Shown piece after piece: positions 9,125 through 17,700 of a DNA stretch of 44,798 bases (positions are counted from its first letter, which is position 1; every line of letters starts with the position of its first letter). Under the pieces are notes generated by a model that saw only the letters and a list, made by a program, of their open reading frames with translations, was not told where the DNA came from and made no database searches. The DNA is from Marinilabiliaceae bacterium (GTDB lineage: Bacteria; Bacteroidota; Bacteroidia; Bacteroidales; Marinilabiliaceae): positions 1 to 44,798 of the forward strand of contig JAFGBR010000071.1 of assembly GCA_016933045.1 (NCBI GenBank), read 5' to 3'. A program made the translations under genes and the position numbers.

Positions 9125-9973
9125 TTAACTGTTTTCCATTTTGCCAACTAATTTAATACATTCAGTTGCTTCTTTCACATCATGAACCCTTAAAATATTA
9201 GCTCCTTTTTGAATTGCAATTGTATTTAACACTGTTGTTCCATTCAATGCGTCATCGGGATTTATTTTTAATGTGTTGTAAATCATTGATTTTCGGGATA
9301 AACCAACGAGTATGGGTCGGTTTAATAATTTAAAATGATTGAGTTTAGAAAGAAGCTGAAAATTATGCTCTATTGTTTTTCCAAAACCAAATCCGGGATC
9401 AATAATAATATCGGTTATTCCTAAATATGTTAGTTGATCGATCTGTTTTGAAAAAAAGGTTGTTATATCAATTGCAATATTTTGGTATATTGGTTTGTTT
9501 TGCATTGTTTGGGGAGTTCCCTGCATGTGCATTAATATATAACCTACATTTAGGCGAGCTACTGTTTCAAACATGTATTTGTCCATTGTACCACCCGAAA
9601 TATCGTTAATTAGAGAAACTTCAAAGTTATCTACTGCAAATTTTGCAACTTCACTTCTAAATGTGTCAATTGAAATAATAGCATCGTGATGTTCTTTTTT
9701 AATAATTGAAAGAGCTTTGTCGAGTCGTGCAATTTCTTCTTGTGGAGATAGGTTATCAGCTCCAGGACGCGATGAGTATGCACCTACATCTATAATAGTT
9801 CCTCCTTGTTGTAGTATTTCGTTGGCTCTTATTTTTATTTGGTCGTTATGGTTATATCGGCTTTGAGAATAAAATGAATCGGGGGTAATATTCATAATAC
9901 CCATAACTACTGGAGTAGATAGGTTAATTAAGAGATTGTTGGCTTTTAAAGTAAAACTATTTGTGCTACTCAT
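9125..9973 (-). CDS. folP: Dihydropteroate synthase
   Basis: A 282-residue TIM-barrel enzyme of folate synthesis that joins p-aminobenzoate to 6-hydroxymethyl-7,8-dihydropterin diphosphate; it is the sulfonamide target. The first signature is VMGIMNITPDSFYSQSRY (about residues 23-40). The second is IIDVGAYSSRPGADNLSPQEE (about 60-80). Further conserved blocks are ISIDTFRSEVA, INDISGG and IDPGFGFGKTIEHN, followed by GLSRKS and a C-terminal LRVHDVKEA. All catalytic blocks look intact and length is normal. It is upstream of cdaA by a one-base gap. A hairpin at 10066-10097 lies about 93 bases upstream of its start. Confidence 0.95.
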   Translation of the reverse strand: MSSTNSFTLKANNLLINLSTPVVMGIMNITPDSFYSQSRYNHNDQIKIRANEILQQGGTIIDVGAYSSRPGADNLSPQEEIARLDKALSIIKKEHHDAIISIDTFRSEVAKFAVDNFEVSLINDISGGTMDKYMFETVARLNVGYILMHMQGTPQTMQNKPIYQNIAIDITTFFSKQIDQLTYLGITDIIIDPGFGFGKTIEHNFQLLSKLNHFKLLNRPILVGLSRKSMIYNTLKINPDDALNGTTVLNTIAIQKGANILRVHDVKEATECIKLVGKMENS

Positions 9974-10065
9974 AAAGTGAGTTTTTTAATGTTTAAGTTT
10001 TGAAAAAATGACAATACGAAAAAAAAGGTTAGGATTTGAATATATGGTTGTTTTTTAAATACTTA

Positions 10066-10097
10066 AGGGTCGAATGAAACGTGTTCATATCGACCCT
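10066..10097. promoter_or_regulatory. Strong hairpin between TonB receptor and folP
   Basis: The arms AGGGTCGAATGAA and TTCATATCGACCCT pair over 13 bases with one bulged base around a 5-base loop. It lies between the stop of the minus-strand TonB receptor gene (10191) and the start of folP (9973). No clean T-run follows on either side. It may be a terminator for the receptor transcript or a leader structure of folP; the two cannot be separated by eye. Confidence 0.5.
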
Positions 10098-10190
10098 CAA
10101 CTAACTTAAACCTTTAATTCAATTCAAATTTATAAAAAAAGGTTATAATAAATGATTTATATAATAAAAAACAGTTTTTTAAACATTTTA

Positions 10191-12425
10191 TTAATTGTTT
10201 ATTATGAATGGTACTTTTAAATATAAACTTATATTTCGGCCTTGATTGTAGTAATTTAAAGGTTTTAATGTTGAAAGATGGTCAAAATATTGTGTGTCGA
10301 AAATATTATTTGCAGAGATACCAATAACCAATGTTTGATGTGAAATAAATAATTTAGAATTTACACTAATGTTAACTAAAGTATATCCATCAGTTGTTGT
10401 TTCGAATTTAGATGGATTGCTTTGTTTTAAAGCAGTTAGTGCAGAAAGTTTTATTGATGGGTTTATTAAAAAACCAATTTTATCGCGTTCTGCTTTTACT
10501 TCATAACGAAATTTTTGTGCAGGAATAAATGGTAAATAGTTTTCATTTTCCTGTTTCCCAATAACAGAAGAATATGTTCCTTCTATATGTAACCATGGTA
10601 GATTTTCAGGATGAAAATGAATCCCGGCTTCTCCACCGTAAAGTTTTGCATTTGTTTGTGAAAAACGATAAATATCTACTCCGGTAGAAGTTGTATCTGT
10701 GGTTGGCGAAATGAATATATAATCACTTATTTGATTAAGAAAACCGGCTAAATCGAAAGATAAAAAATCACCATGATAATGTATACTTAAATCAGTTTCA
10801 AATGAATTTTCAGGTGATAAATATTCATTTCCAATTTCATATCTGTTTCCATGCATTCCATTTGAAGTAAGTTCGGATAAGTTTGGTACTCTGTATCCTT
10901 TCGCAAAATTTGTCCTTAATAATATTTTTTCATTAGCATTAAATGTTGCGCCAATTGACCCGTTAATATTTGAAAAACTCTTATTTATAGGGGCATGGTA
11001 ACTGCTTGTTTCTTTTGTTCCTAAAGCAAAAGTTTCTGTTTTGTACATATCAAATCTTAAACCACCCTGAAGTTTTAGTTTATTGAAAAATGTATGTTGT
11101 GCTAATCCTAAAAATCCAATATTGTTAATGTTGGCATCGGGTAAAAATTGAGAAGTTCGATTGTTAATGTTTTTATTATTTTGCGACATACCTTGTAATC
11201 CAAAAATATATTCCGACTTATTGTTGGAAGGTAAATGTAATTTAGACTCATAGGTAATGGTGTTTAAATTCATTTCAACAAAAGGAACATCAAGTGTTGT
11301 ATTAAGTTTTCGTAATGCATTTTGATAAGATGCACAAATATTCCATTTGAATTTACCAAAATACAAACTGTTTTGAGAAGAAATAATTTGATGTTCTAAA
11401 TCCTGGTACCAAATTTCATTTTTTCGTTTTTGCTCAGTAATTAGTGGTTTTACAGCAGGTACAGTCATACCTAAATCTTGTTTGAAATAGTCGTAATAAA
11501 ATTTGAAGGTTCCAATTTTCCCTGTGTATCCTGTATTTGCATTAAAAGCTATTTCGTTGAAACGCGAATTTGGAACATAATTGCCACCACCTTGAAAATA
11601 ATCGGAATGGGTTTTATGTCCTAACCGAAAGCCGCCAAAAATTTTTTTAGAAGCTCCTTTTAGTCCAATACTATTGTTCATTCCAAGTGTATTAGAGTGT
11701 AACTGCAATCGGTAGTCGCCCAGCATTTTTCCAACAGGAGCGGGTTTTTCTTTAATAAAATTTATTACTCCACCAATTGCATCAGATCCATAGAGTAGAG
11801 AGGCGGGGCCTTTAATAATTTCAACTCTTTCTACATCGTTGTCATCTACACCTAAAGGGTGATTTTCACTAAACTGATAGTTTTCAATTCGCACACTATT
11901 ATTCATTACTAATACGTCATTCATTGATAGTCCGCGTATTACAGGTTTTGAAACTCCTTGTCCTTTGGCTATCATATCAACACCAGGAATTTTTGTTAAT
12001 GATTCCATGAAATTAGAGGTTCCAGATAATGCAATATCATTGCTTCTTAAAACTACTATTTTAACCGCATTTTTATGTTGCGAACTCACATAACCACCGG
12101 TAATTACAATTTCCTGCGATTGAATAGTAGCGGTTGTTAATAAAGCATTAATTTCATTATTAGTATTTGAAATGTTAATTGATTTAATATCGGTATTGTA
12201 ACCAATAAATGAGAATTGAATTTTTATCTTACCGTTTGGAATATTGCTAATTAAATATTCTCCTTTTAGATTTGTTATTGTTCCTTTATTAAGTTCGGGT
12301 AAGGATACTGATGCACCAATTAAAGGCTCATTATTTATATCTGTAACAACCCCTTTTAACTGGTTTTGTGCGTTCATTTTTATACATATAAACAACACAA
12401 AGAAAATTAAAACGATTTTCTTCAT
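10191..12425 (-). CDS. TonB-dependent outer membrane receptor, possibly for a metal
   Basis: A 744-residue receptor. A signal peptide (about residues 1-19) precedes a carboxypeptidase-like beta-sandwich (about 23-105, GVVTDINNEPLIGASVSL). The plug domain (about 115-225) has the VSKPVIRGLSMNDVLVMNN and VERVEIIKGPASLLYGSDA blocks. A 22-strand-type barrel follows to the C-terminus, ending ISLYLKVPFIINN. The plug segment ENHPLGVDDND, with a His and several Asp, resembles the metal-coordinating loop of ZnuD-like receptors. That resemblance, plus the His-rich gene directly upstream, suggests zinc, copper or another cation rather than glycans. There is no SusD partner. Substrate is an inference only. 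Confidence 0.88.
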   Translation of the reverse strand: MKKIVLIFFVLFICIKMNAQNQLKGVVTDINNEPLIGASVSLPELNKGTITNLKGEYLISNIPNGKIKIQFSFIGYNTDIKSINISNTNNEINALLTTATIQSQEIVITGGYVSSQHKNAVKIVVLRSNDIALSGTSNFMESLTKIPGVDMIAKGQGVSKPVIRGLSMNDVLVMNNSVRIENYQFSENHPLGVDDNDVERVEIIKGPASLLYGSDAIGGVINFIKEKPAPVGKMLGDYRLQLHSNTLGMNNSIGLKGASKKIFGGFRLGHKTHSDYFQGGGNYVPNSRFNEIAFNANTGYTGKIGTFKFYYDYFKQDLGMTVPAVKPLITEQKRKNEIWYQDLEHQIISSQNSLYFGKFKWNICASYQNALRKLNTTLDVPFVEMNLNTITYESKLHLPSNNKSEYIFGLQGMSQNNKNINNRTSQFLPDANINNIGFLGLAQHTFFNKLKLQGGLRFDMYKTETFALGTKETSSYHAPINKSFSNINGSIGATFNANEKILLRTNFAKGYRVPNLSELTSNGMHGNRYEIGNEYLSPENSFETDLSIHYHGDFLSFDLAGFLNQISDYIFISPTTDTTSTGVDIYRFSQTNAKLYGGEAGIHFHPENLPWLHIEGTYSSVIGKQENENYLPFIPAQKFRYEVKAERDKIGFLINPSIKLSALTALKQSNPSKFETTTDGYTLVNISVNSKLFISHQTLVIGISANNIFDTQYFDHLSTLKPLNYYNQGRNISLYLKVPFIINN

Positions 12426-12459
12426 TTTATTACTGTTTTAATATTATACAAAAAAAATT

Positions 12460-12481
12460 ATAACATCATTTACGATGTAAT
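12460..12481. promoter_or_regulatory. Inverted repeat upstream of the TonB receptor
   Basis: ATAACATC and GATGTAAT form 8-base arms with one mismatch around ATTTAC, 35 bases before the receptor start and touching the stop of the His-rich gene. It could be an operator for a metal sensor or a weak transcript end. The sequence alone does not decide. Confidence 0.3.
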
Positions 12482-12811
12482 TCAATTATCTGTATTAATT
12501 GGGGGTGCACGTAATAAAAATGAATACTTTGAGTTATTACAACAATTTACAAAATTGTAATTGTCATTTTTTTGAATACTATAAAAGTGGTTTTGAGTAT
12601 TTTGTCTATTTTCTTCAAACGAAAAAAAGGAAAGTTCAAAACTAAGTATTGGACATTTTTCATGTTTTTTATGAAAATGTTTTTCGTTTTTAGCATTACA
12701 GTGAAAATAATCATGATGGTGAAATAGACCATCTAAAAGCTTAATTGACAATGGTGTTATGAAAATTAACAACATTGTTATTGTAATAATATTTTTAAGC
12801 TTTTTTGTCAT
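12482..12811 (-). CDS. Small His/Cys-rich single-pass membrane protein, probable metal binding
   Basis: A 109-residue protein with one N-terminal hydrophobic helix or signal (about residues 7-28). A dense cluster of metal ligands follows at about 31-53: HHHDYFHCNAKNEKHFHKK, then HEKCP. A CC pair occurs near residue 90, and the tail reads LLRAPPIN. Small Bacteroidota proteins of this layout are often found beside TonB receptors, with an H-x-C...H-x-H...CP pattern; here the second Cys of the usual CPxC is replaced (CPILSF). I infer a periplasmic metal-binding or metal-sensing accessory to the downstream receptor (57 bases away). It has no family name I can give with confidence. It follows the AraC gene by 43 bases, so co-transcription is likely. 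Confidence 0.7.
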   Translation of the reverse strand: MTKKLKNIITITMLLIFITPLSIKLLDGLFHHHDYFHCNAKNEKHFHKKHEKCPILSFELSFFSFEENRQNTQNHFYSIQKNDNYNFVNCCNNSKYSFLLRAPPINTDN

Positions 12812-12854
12812 TCGGTTTATCTGTAATTATATTTCGGAGGTGTTTTTTATTAGT

Positions 12855-13664
12855 TTAGTTTTCCATATCGATGGCGATTTGCCGGTAAATGTTTTTAAAT
12901 CGGCGACTGAAATTAGAAACTTCGCTTATACCGACCATTTCTGCAACCTCGGAAAAAGAGCAATGTGGATTTTCTTTTATTTTTTTTTTGGATTCTTCAA
13001 TTCTTAACTCGTTAATCCAGGAGTGGAAATTAACTCCATCTTCTCTGTTTATTAGGTTAGAAAGGGTAGTTTTACCTATTGTCAGATATTGAGCCAATTG
13101 TCCAATGTTCAACTCTGCTTTTAGATAGTATTTTTGCGTAAGTATTATCGATTTTAAATCAGCCCATGTTTTTTTTCGGTAGAATAATTTTTCTTGTGAC
13201 AATTCGGCTTGTGTGGTGCTTTCGCCAAGTATGGGTTTTATTATGGTGTATATTAATGGGTAATGGATATAAAACAAACCAAATGCTATATAAAATATGG
13301 AGTTTAATGACACTACAACGAGGGATAATGTGACAGAATAAAAAATAAGGGATAAAATAATGATAATTGCAAATATAAGTGCGCTTAAAAAAAGGTAACG
13401 AACCCATTTTAAATGAAGGTTGTCGGTATCGGCGAAATAATTATCGAGCCTGATGTTGTATTTATTTAATTGTAAGCCAAGTAGCCATGCCAACAGAATC
13501 AATTGGGCAATGCAAAACAACATAAATATAATATTTATAGCCATTACCGGATGTGTGTAAATACTCCAGAAATAATCGGCATTACTTGTTGAAGGAGATC
13601 CGAATTTATGTGTAAAAAATATTACTAACAGAATGTTAAAAAGGGTTGGCATTATATAAATCAT
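12855..13664 (-). CDS. AraC-family regulator with membrane N-terminal domain, apparently N-terminally short
   Basis: A 269-residue protein. Hydrophobic helices occupy about residues 1-17, 37-62, 86-135 (two or three) and 135-150. A C-terminal AraC-type DNA-binding domain follows (about 185-268): LNIGQLAQYLTIGKTTLSNL for the first helix-turn-helix and FSEVAEMVGISEVSNFSRRF for the second. Members of this membrane-anchored family are usually about 340-380 residues with around seven helices. The first residues here (IMPTLFNILLVIFF) align in pattern with the middle helix of such proteins. A TAA lies two codons before the ATG at 13664, so the N-terminal 80-100 residues are missing. It may be a short functional form or a truncated gene. 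It likely controls the neighbouring receptor genes. Confidence 0.8.
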   Translation of the reverse strand: MIYIMPTLFNILLVIFFTHKFGSPSTSNADYFWSIYTHPVMAINIIFMLFCIAQLILLAWLLGLQLNKYNIRLDNYFADTDNLHLKWVRYLFLSALIFAIIIILSLIFYSVTLSLVVVSLNSIFYIAFGLFYIHYPLIYTIIKPILGESTTQAELSQEKLFYRKKTWADLKSIILTQKYYLKAELNIGQLAQYLTIGKTTLSNLINREDGVNFHSWINELRIEESKKKIKENPHCSFSEVAEMVGISEVSNFSRRFKNIYRQIAIDMEN

Positions 13665-13694
13665 TATTTATTTCTGGTTTAATAATGTTTTAGG

Positions 13695-14324
13695 TTATTT
13701 TTTCGATAAAGCCAATGTCAATCCTAATATCGATAAAACACTTATTTTACTCCATTTGGTTATTTTCCAAAATCTTAAGCTATTCATATACACAGTCAAT
13801 TTGCTTGATAATATAGAAATTGTGCTAAATATTATTATTGCTTGAATCATAAAAATAAGACCAAGAATAATCATTTGATATGTTGTATTAAATCCTTTTT
13901 TACTTATAAACTGGGGTAAAAATGCAATAAAGAACAATGAAACTTTAGGATTTAACACGTTCATTAAAAACCCTTTTTTCATTAGTTGAACAAAGTTTTT
14001 TTCTGTCTTATCTATTTTTGAATTAAAATCAATTGAAGTTTTTTTATCCTTAATTGTAATAAATGCTAAAAAAAACAAATATCCAGCTCCTAATAATTTA
14101 ATAATTGAAAATACAATTGCCGAATTTTGAATAATAAATGCGAGTCCGGTAGCAGAAGCAAGTGTATGAATCAATATTCCGGAAGATAAACCTAATGAAA
14201 TTGCTAATCCGTTTCTACGCCCTTTAGTTAAACTCTCTATTAATACGAAAATATTATCCGGGCCAGGCATAATCGTTAATAGTATTGATGCACCTAAAAA
14301 AGATATTAAAAGCCCTGTTTCCAT
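13695..14324 (-). CDS. LysE/RhtB-family amino acid exporter
   Basis: A 209-residue inner-membrane exporter with about six hydrophobic helices. The family signature lies at the N-terminus: ILLTIMPGPDNIFVLIESL (about residues 16-34), followed by KGRRNGLAISLGLSSGILIH. The middle has the conserved GFLMNVLNPKVSLFFIAFLP block (about 118-137). Members export amino acids such as homoserine, threonine or lysine driven by proton exchange; the substrate cannot be read from the sequence. It lies 11 bases after a small basic protein gene and 30 bases before the AraC-type regulator, all on the minus strand, so it may be one transcript with them. Confidence 0.88.
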   Translation of the reverse strand: METGLLISFLGASILLTIMPGPDNIFVLIESLTKGRRNGLAISLGLSSGILIHTLASATGLAFIIQNSAIVFSIIKLLGAGYLFFLAFITIKDKKTSIDFNSKIDKTEKNFVQLMKKGFLMNVLNPKVSLFFIAFLPQFISKKGFNTTYQMIILGLIFMIQAIIIFSTISILSSKLTVYMNSLRFWKITKWSKISVLSILGLTLALSKK

Positions 14325-14335
14325 TGTATCATTAT

Positions 14336-14566
14336 TTATTGTGATTTTCGTTTTCGTTTGCGTTCAAATCTCTGGTTTTCTGATCTTTCTTGTTTGAATT
14401 TGTCAAGTTTAATTTGAGAACATAATTTCAAAAATTGAAGTTCTTTATTTTGTTCTGTACGAATTATTTTGTGTGATTTTGCTAATCCGGCTGGTGTTCC
14501 CGATATTCCGTGTGGTTGAAGCAACTCCCTTTCTTGCTGTTTTTGTATTCTTGTTTCTTTTTTCAA
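14336..14566 (-). CDS. Small basic protein of unknown function
   Basis: A 76-residue, strongly charged protein with a MKKETRIQKQQERELLQPHG start and a run of Lys and Arg at the C-terminus (ERKRKRKSQ). It has no membrane segment. I do not recognise the family. It is probably real because it has a clean ATG, no competing gene on the other strand, and sits 11 bases upstream of the LysE gene in the same direction. The basic tail could bind nucleic acid or ribosomes, but that is a guess. It is divergent from hybrid regulator 1, with 139 bases between the two starts. Confidence 0.55.
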   Translation of the reverse strand: MKKETRIQKQQERELLQPHGISGTPAGLAKSHKIIRTEQNKELQFLKLCSQIKLDKFKQERSENQRFERKRKRKSQ

Positions 14567-14680
14567 TTGGATAAATAAATTTGAGGTTTTAAAAATAAAT
14601 AAAAGTCAATAAATATATAGAACTTTTTGTTGTTGTTAGAGGCTTGTGTTTGTTGAATCATTTTTTTTGTTATAAATTTT

Positions 14681-14688
14681 TATCTTTG
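14681..14688 (+). promoter_or_regulatory. Probable -7 box (TATCTTTG) of hybrid regulator 1
   Basis: TATCTTTG matches the Bacteroidota -7 consensus TAnnTTTG exactly and sits 17 bases before the ATG at 14706. No well-spaced TTTG -33 box is present; the nearest are too close (14666-14669) or too far (14649-14652). If used, the leader would be very short. Confidence 0.35.
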
Positions 14689-14705
14689 GGAAAACCCTGA
14701 TAAGA

Positions 14706-17700
14706 ATGAATCAGATGCGAGCTTTGTTTTTCTTGTTGTTATTGTTATTAATTCCTGTTTTTTTTTATGCACAACCAGGTACATTTAAGTTTCGCAGGCT
14801 AAATATTTCCGATGGACTATCGAATAGCCAGGTGCGTTGTGTGTTTGTCGATCGAAAAGGTTTTGCTTGGATTGGGACAATAGCGGGTTTGAACAGATAT
14901 GATGGTTATTCAATTAAAGTGTTTAGAAACGATCCGGCAGATACTCTTTCTTTGGGAGTTACATCGGTTTATAGGATAAGAGAGGATTATGATGGTAATA
15001 TATGGTTTTTTGCGCCTAATAATTCATTTTCGATATACGATCCTTTAACTGAAACATTTGGTTCAAATCATGAATTGTTTAATATCGGTTTTGATGTAGA
15101 TCGGAATAACATATCAGAATTGCTTATTGATAACCAAATGAATCTTTGGTTATCGAACAATACATTCGGAATTTTTTGCTTCGACCGAAAAAGAGGTGTT
15201 GTTAAAAATTTGATTCATTCCGATAAAAACGAAAAGTCGTTAATATCTGATCGGATTTTTGATATTGCAAAGGATAGTCATGGTGATATTTGGTCAATAA
15301 ATTCCGATGGTGTAGTAGAGAAAATCGATCATAATACATTTGATGTAGTAGATCGAATTTCGATTCAGCTTCATTTGAAAGCTGATGGTTACCAATCGTT
15401 GCGTTTATTTATTGATTCTGACGATGATATATGGGTTTTTTCAGAGAGTGATGCAACAGGGTTGTATTTTTATTCGCAAAAATTAAAAAGAATTGTTCGG
15501 TTTTCTTCATCGTCGTTACAATACAGGCTTAACAGCGATATTATTACAGGTATTGAGCAGGACGAAAAAGGTAATATTTGGATAGGTACTGATCATGGAG
15601 GTATTAATATTATTGATAAAACAAACTTTAGTGTTCATGTTTTATTAAATGAAGTTGGTGTTGATAACTCATTGAGCCAAAATAGTGTTACAGCCATGCA
15701 TCGCGATAAAAACGGTATTATTTGGGTTGGAACCTATAAAAATGGGTTGAATTATTATCATCCTCATTTGTTTCAGTTTGGTTTGGAAAAACATCATCCA
15801 TTTCGAAAAGGAGGATTGCCGGCTAATGATATTAATTGTTTTGCCGAAGATAATAAAGGTAACCTTTGGATTGGAACTAATGGTAGCGGGCTTATTTTTT
15901 ACGATAATGCAACAGGAAAATATGAACTGTTAAAGCATGATCCCATGAATTCATCGTCGCTTAGTAACGATGTTGTTGTTAGTCTTTGTATGGATGATGA
16001 AGGTAAATTATGGATTGGAACCTATTATGGAGGGCTTAATGTATTTGATGGTAAAATATTTACGCGTTATCTGCACGATCCGGACAATAGTGAATCTATT
16101 TCGGATAACCGTATTTGGCAAATATATCAGGATTCACGTCAACGTATATGGATTGGTACACTTGGAGGGGGATTAGATATGTATGATAACATGACCAGAC
16201 GTTTTCTTCATTTTAAAGCAGGTGCACTTAATTCTATTCAGTCCGATTTTGTATTGTCGCTGATGGAGCATTCGAATGGAACCCTTTGGATAGGTACAGC
16301 AAGTGGTATTGATGTTCTTGATCCTCGTACAGGAAGGTTTACTCACTATGGGCACGTGGAGGGTGATTCTACTACCCTTGGTAACGATGTTGTTCTGTCG
16401 ATGTGTGAAGATGAAAGAGGCTGGCTTTGGATAGGAACGCGTGGCGGATTGAGCTGTTTCGATCCTAAAATTGAGGAGTTTAGGCGGTTTGCTCTTAGTG
16501 ATGGGTTGCCCGATAATAATGTAACTTCAGTACTATATGGCGATGATGGCTCGATATGGATTAGTACATTAAACGGAATCTCCAATATTAGAATTTTAAA
16601 ATCTGATAACCTGCATAATATGCAATATAATCTACATAATTACGATGTTGTGGATGGCTTGCAGGGTATAGAGTTTAATGAACGATCGGGTTTTAAAACC
16701 CGAAAAGGAGAATTGTTGTTTGGTGGGGCTAATGGTTTTAACAGGTTTCATCCATCCGATATTTTAAACGATAGCATTGTTGGTAATTTGATTTTAACCA
16801 ACTTAAAACTCAATAATCAAATAGTTGGAGTTAATGAGTCGATTGAAGGACGCGTTATTTTGAAAAAATCCATCTCGGAACAAGAGAAAATTGTATTGAA
16901 GCATAATCAAAACTTATTTTCTATCGAATTTGCATCGATTAATTATTTAAAACCCGAAAAAGTTCAGTATCGATACAAGCTTGAGGGTTTTAATAATAAA
17001 TGGATCACTGTTGATGCAAGAAGTAGAAATGCAACTTTTACCAACCTAAATCCAGGCGATTATGTATTTAAGGTAGTAGCATATAACGAAGCAAACAAAG
17101 TAGTGTCAAATATTGCTTCGATAAATATTGAAGTTATTCCTCCTTTTTATGCAACCAATATAGCTTATGCAATATATATTGTTCTGTTTTTTTTAATTAT
17201 TGTTGTTCTAATACGCATTATTGTTAGACGTGAACATTTGAAATTTGAACGAGAGCAGGAGCTTACACATCATCAGCGCATGCACGAACTTGATAATATG
17301 AAAATCAGGTTTTTTACAAATATTAGTCACGAATTCAGAACGCCGTTAACTCTAATATTGACTCCTGTTGAAAAACTGATAAAAACAGTAAATGATGAAG
17401 AATTAAAAGGTCAACTTGTTATTATTCAGCGCAATGCACGTAGATTGTTAAATCTGGTGAATAAACTACTCGATTTTCGAAAAATGGAGGTTAAAAATAT
17501 TAGCATTAATCTTTCATTTGGTAATATTATTCGTTTTATGCGCGAAACGGTCGATACTTTTTCTGATTTGTCAGAGTCGAAAAGTATCGATTTGTCATTT
17601 CGATCATCAATAAACGAGTTGTTTATTTATTTCGACCACGATAAAATTGAAAAGGTATTATTTAACTTGCTTTCTAATGCTTTTAAGTTTACTCCTCCCA

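Noticed and set aside
9124-9147. Longer start for cdaA at 9147
   Set aside because: Would add eight residues inside folP, while the ATG at 9123 matches the family N-terminus.
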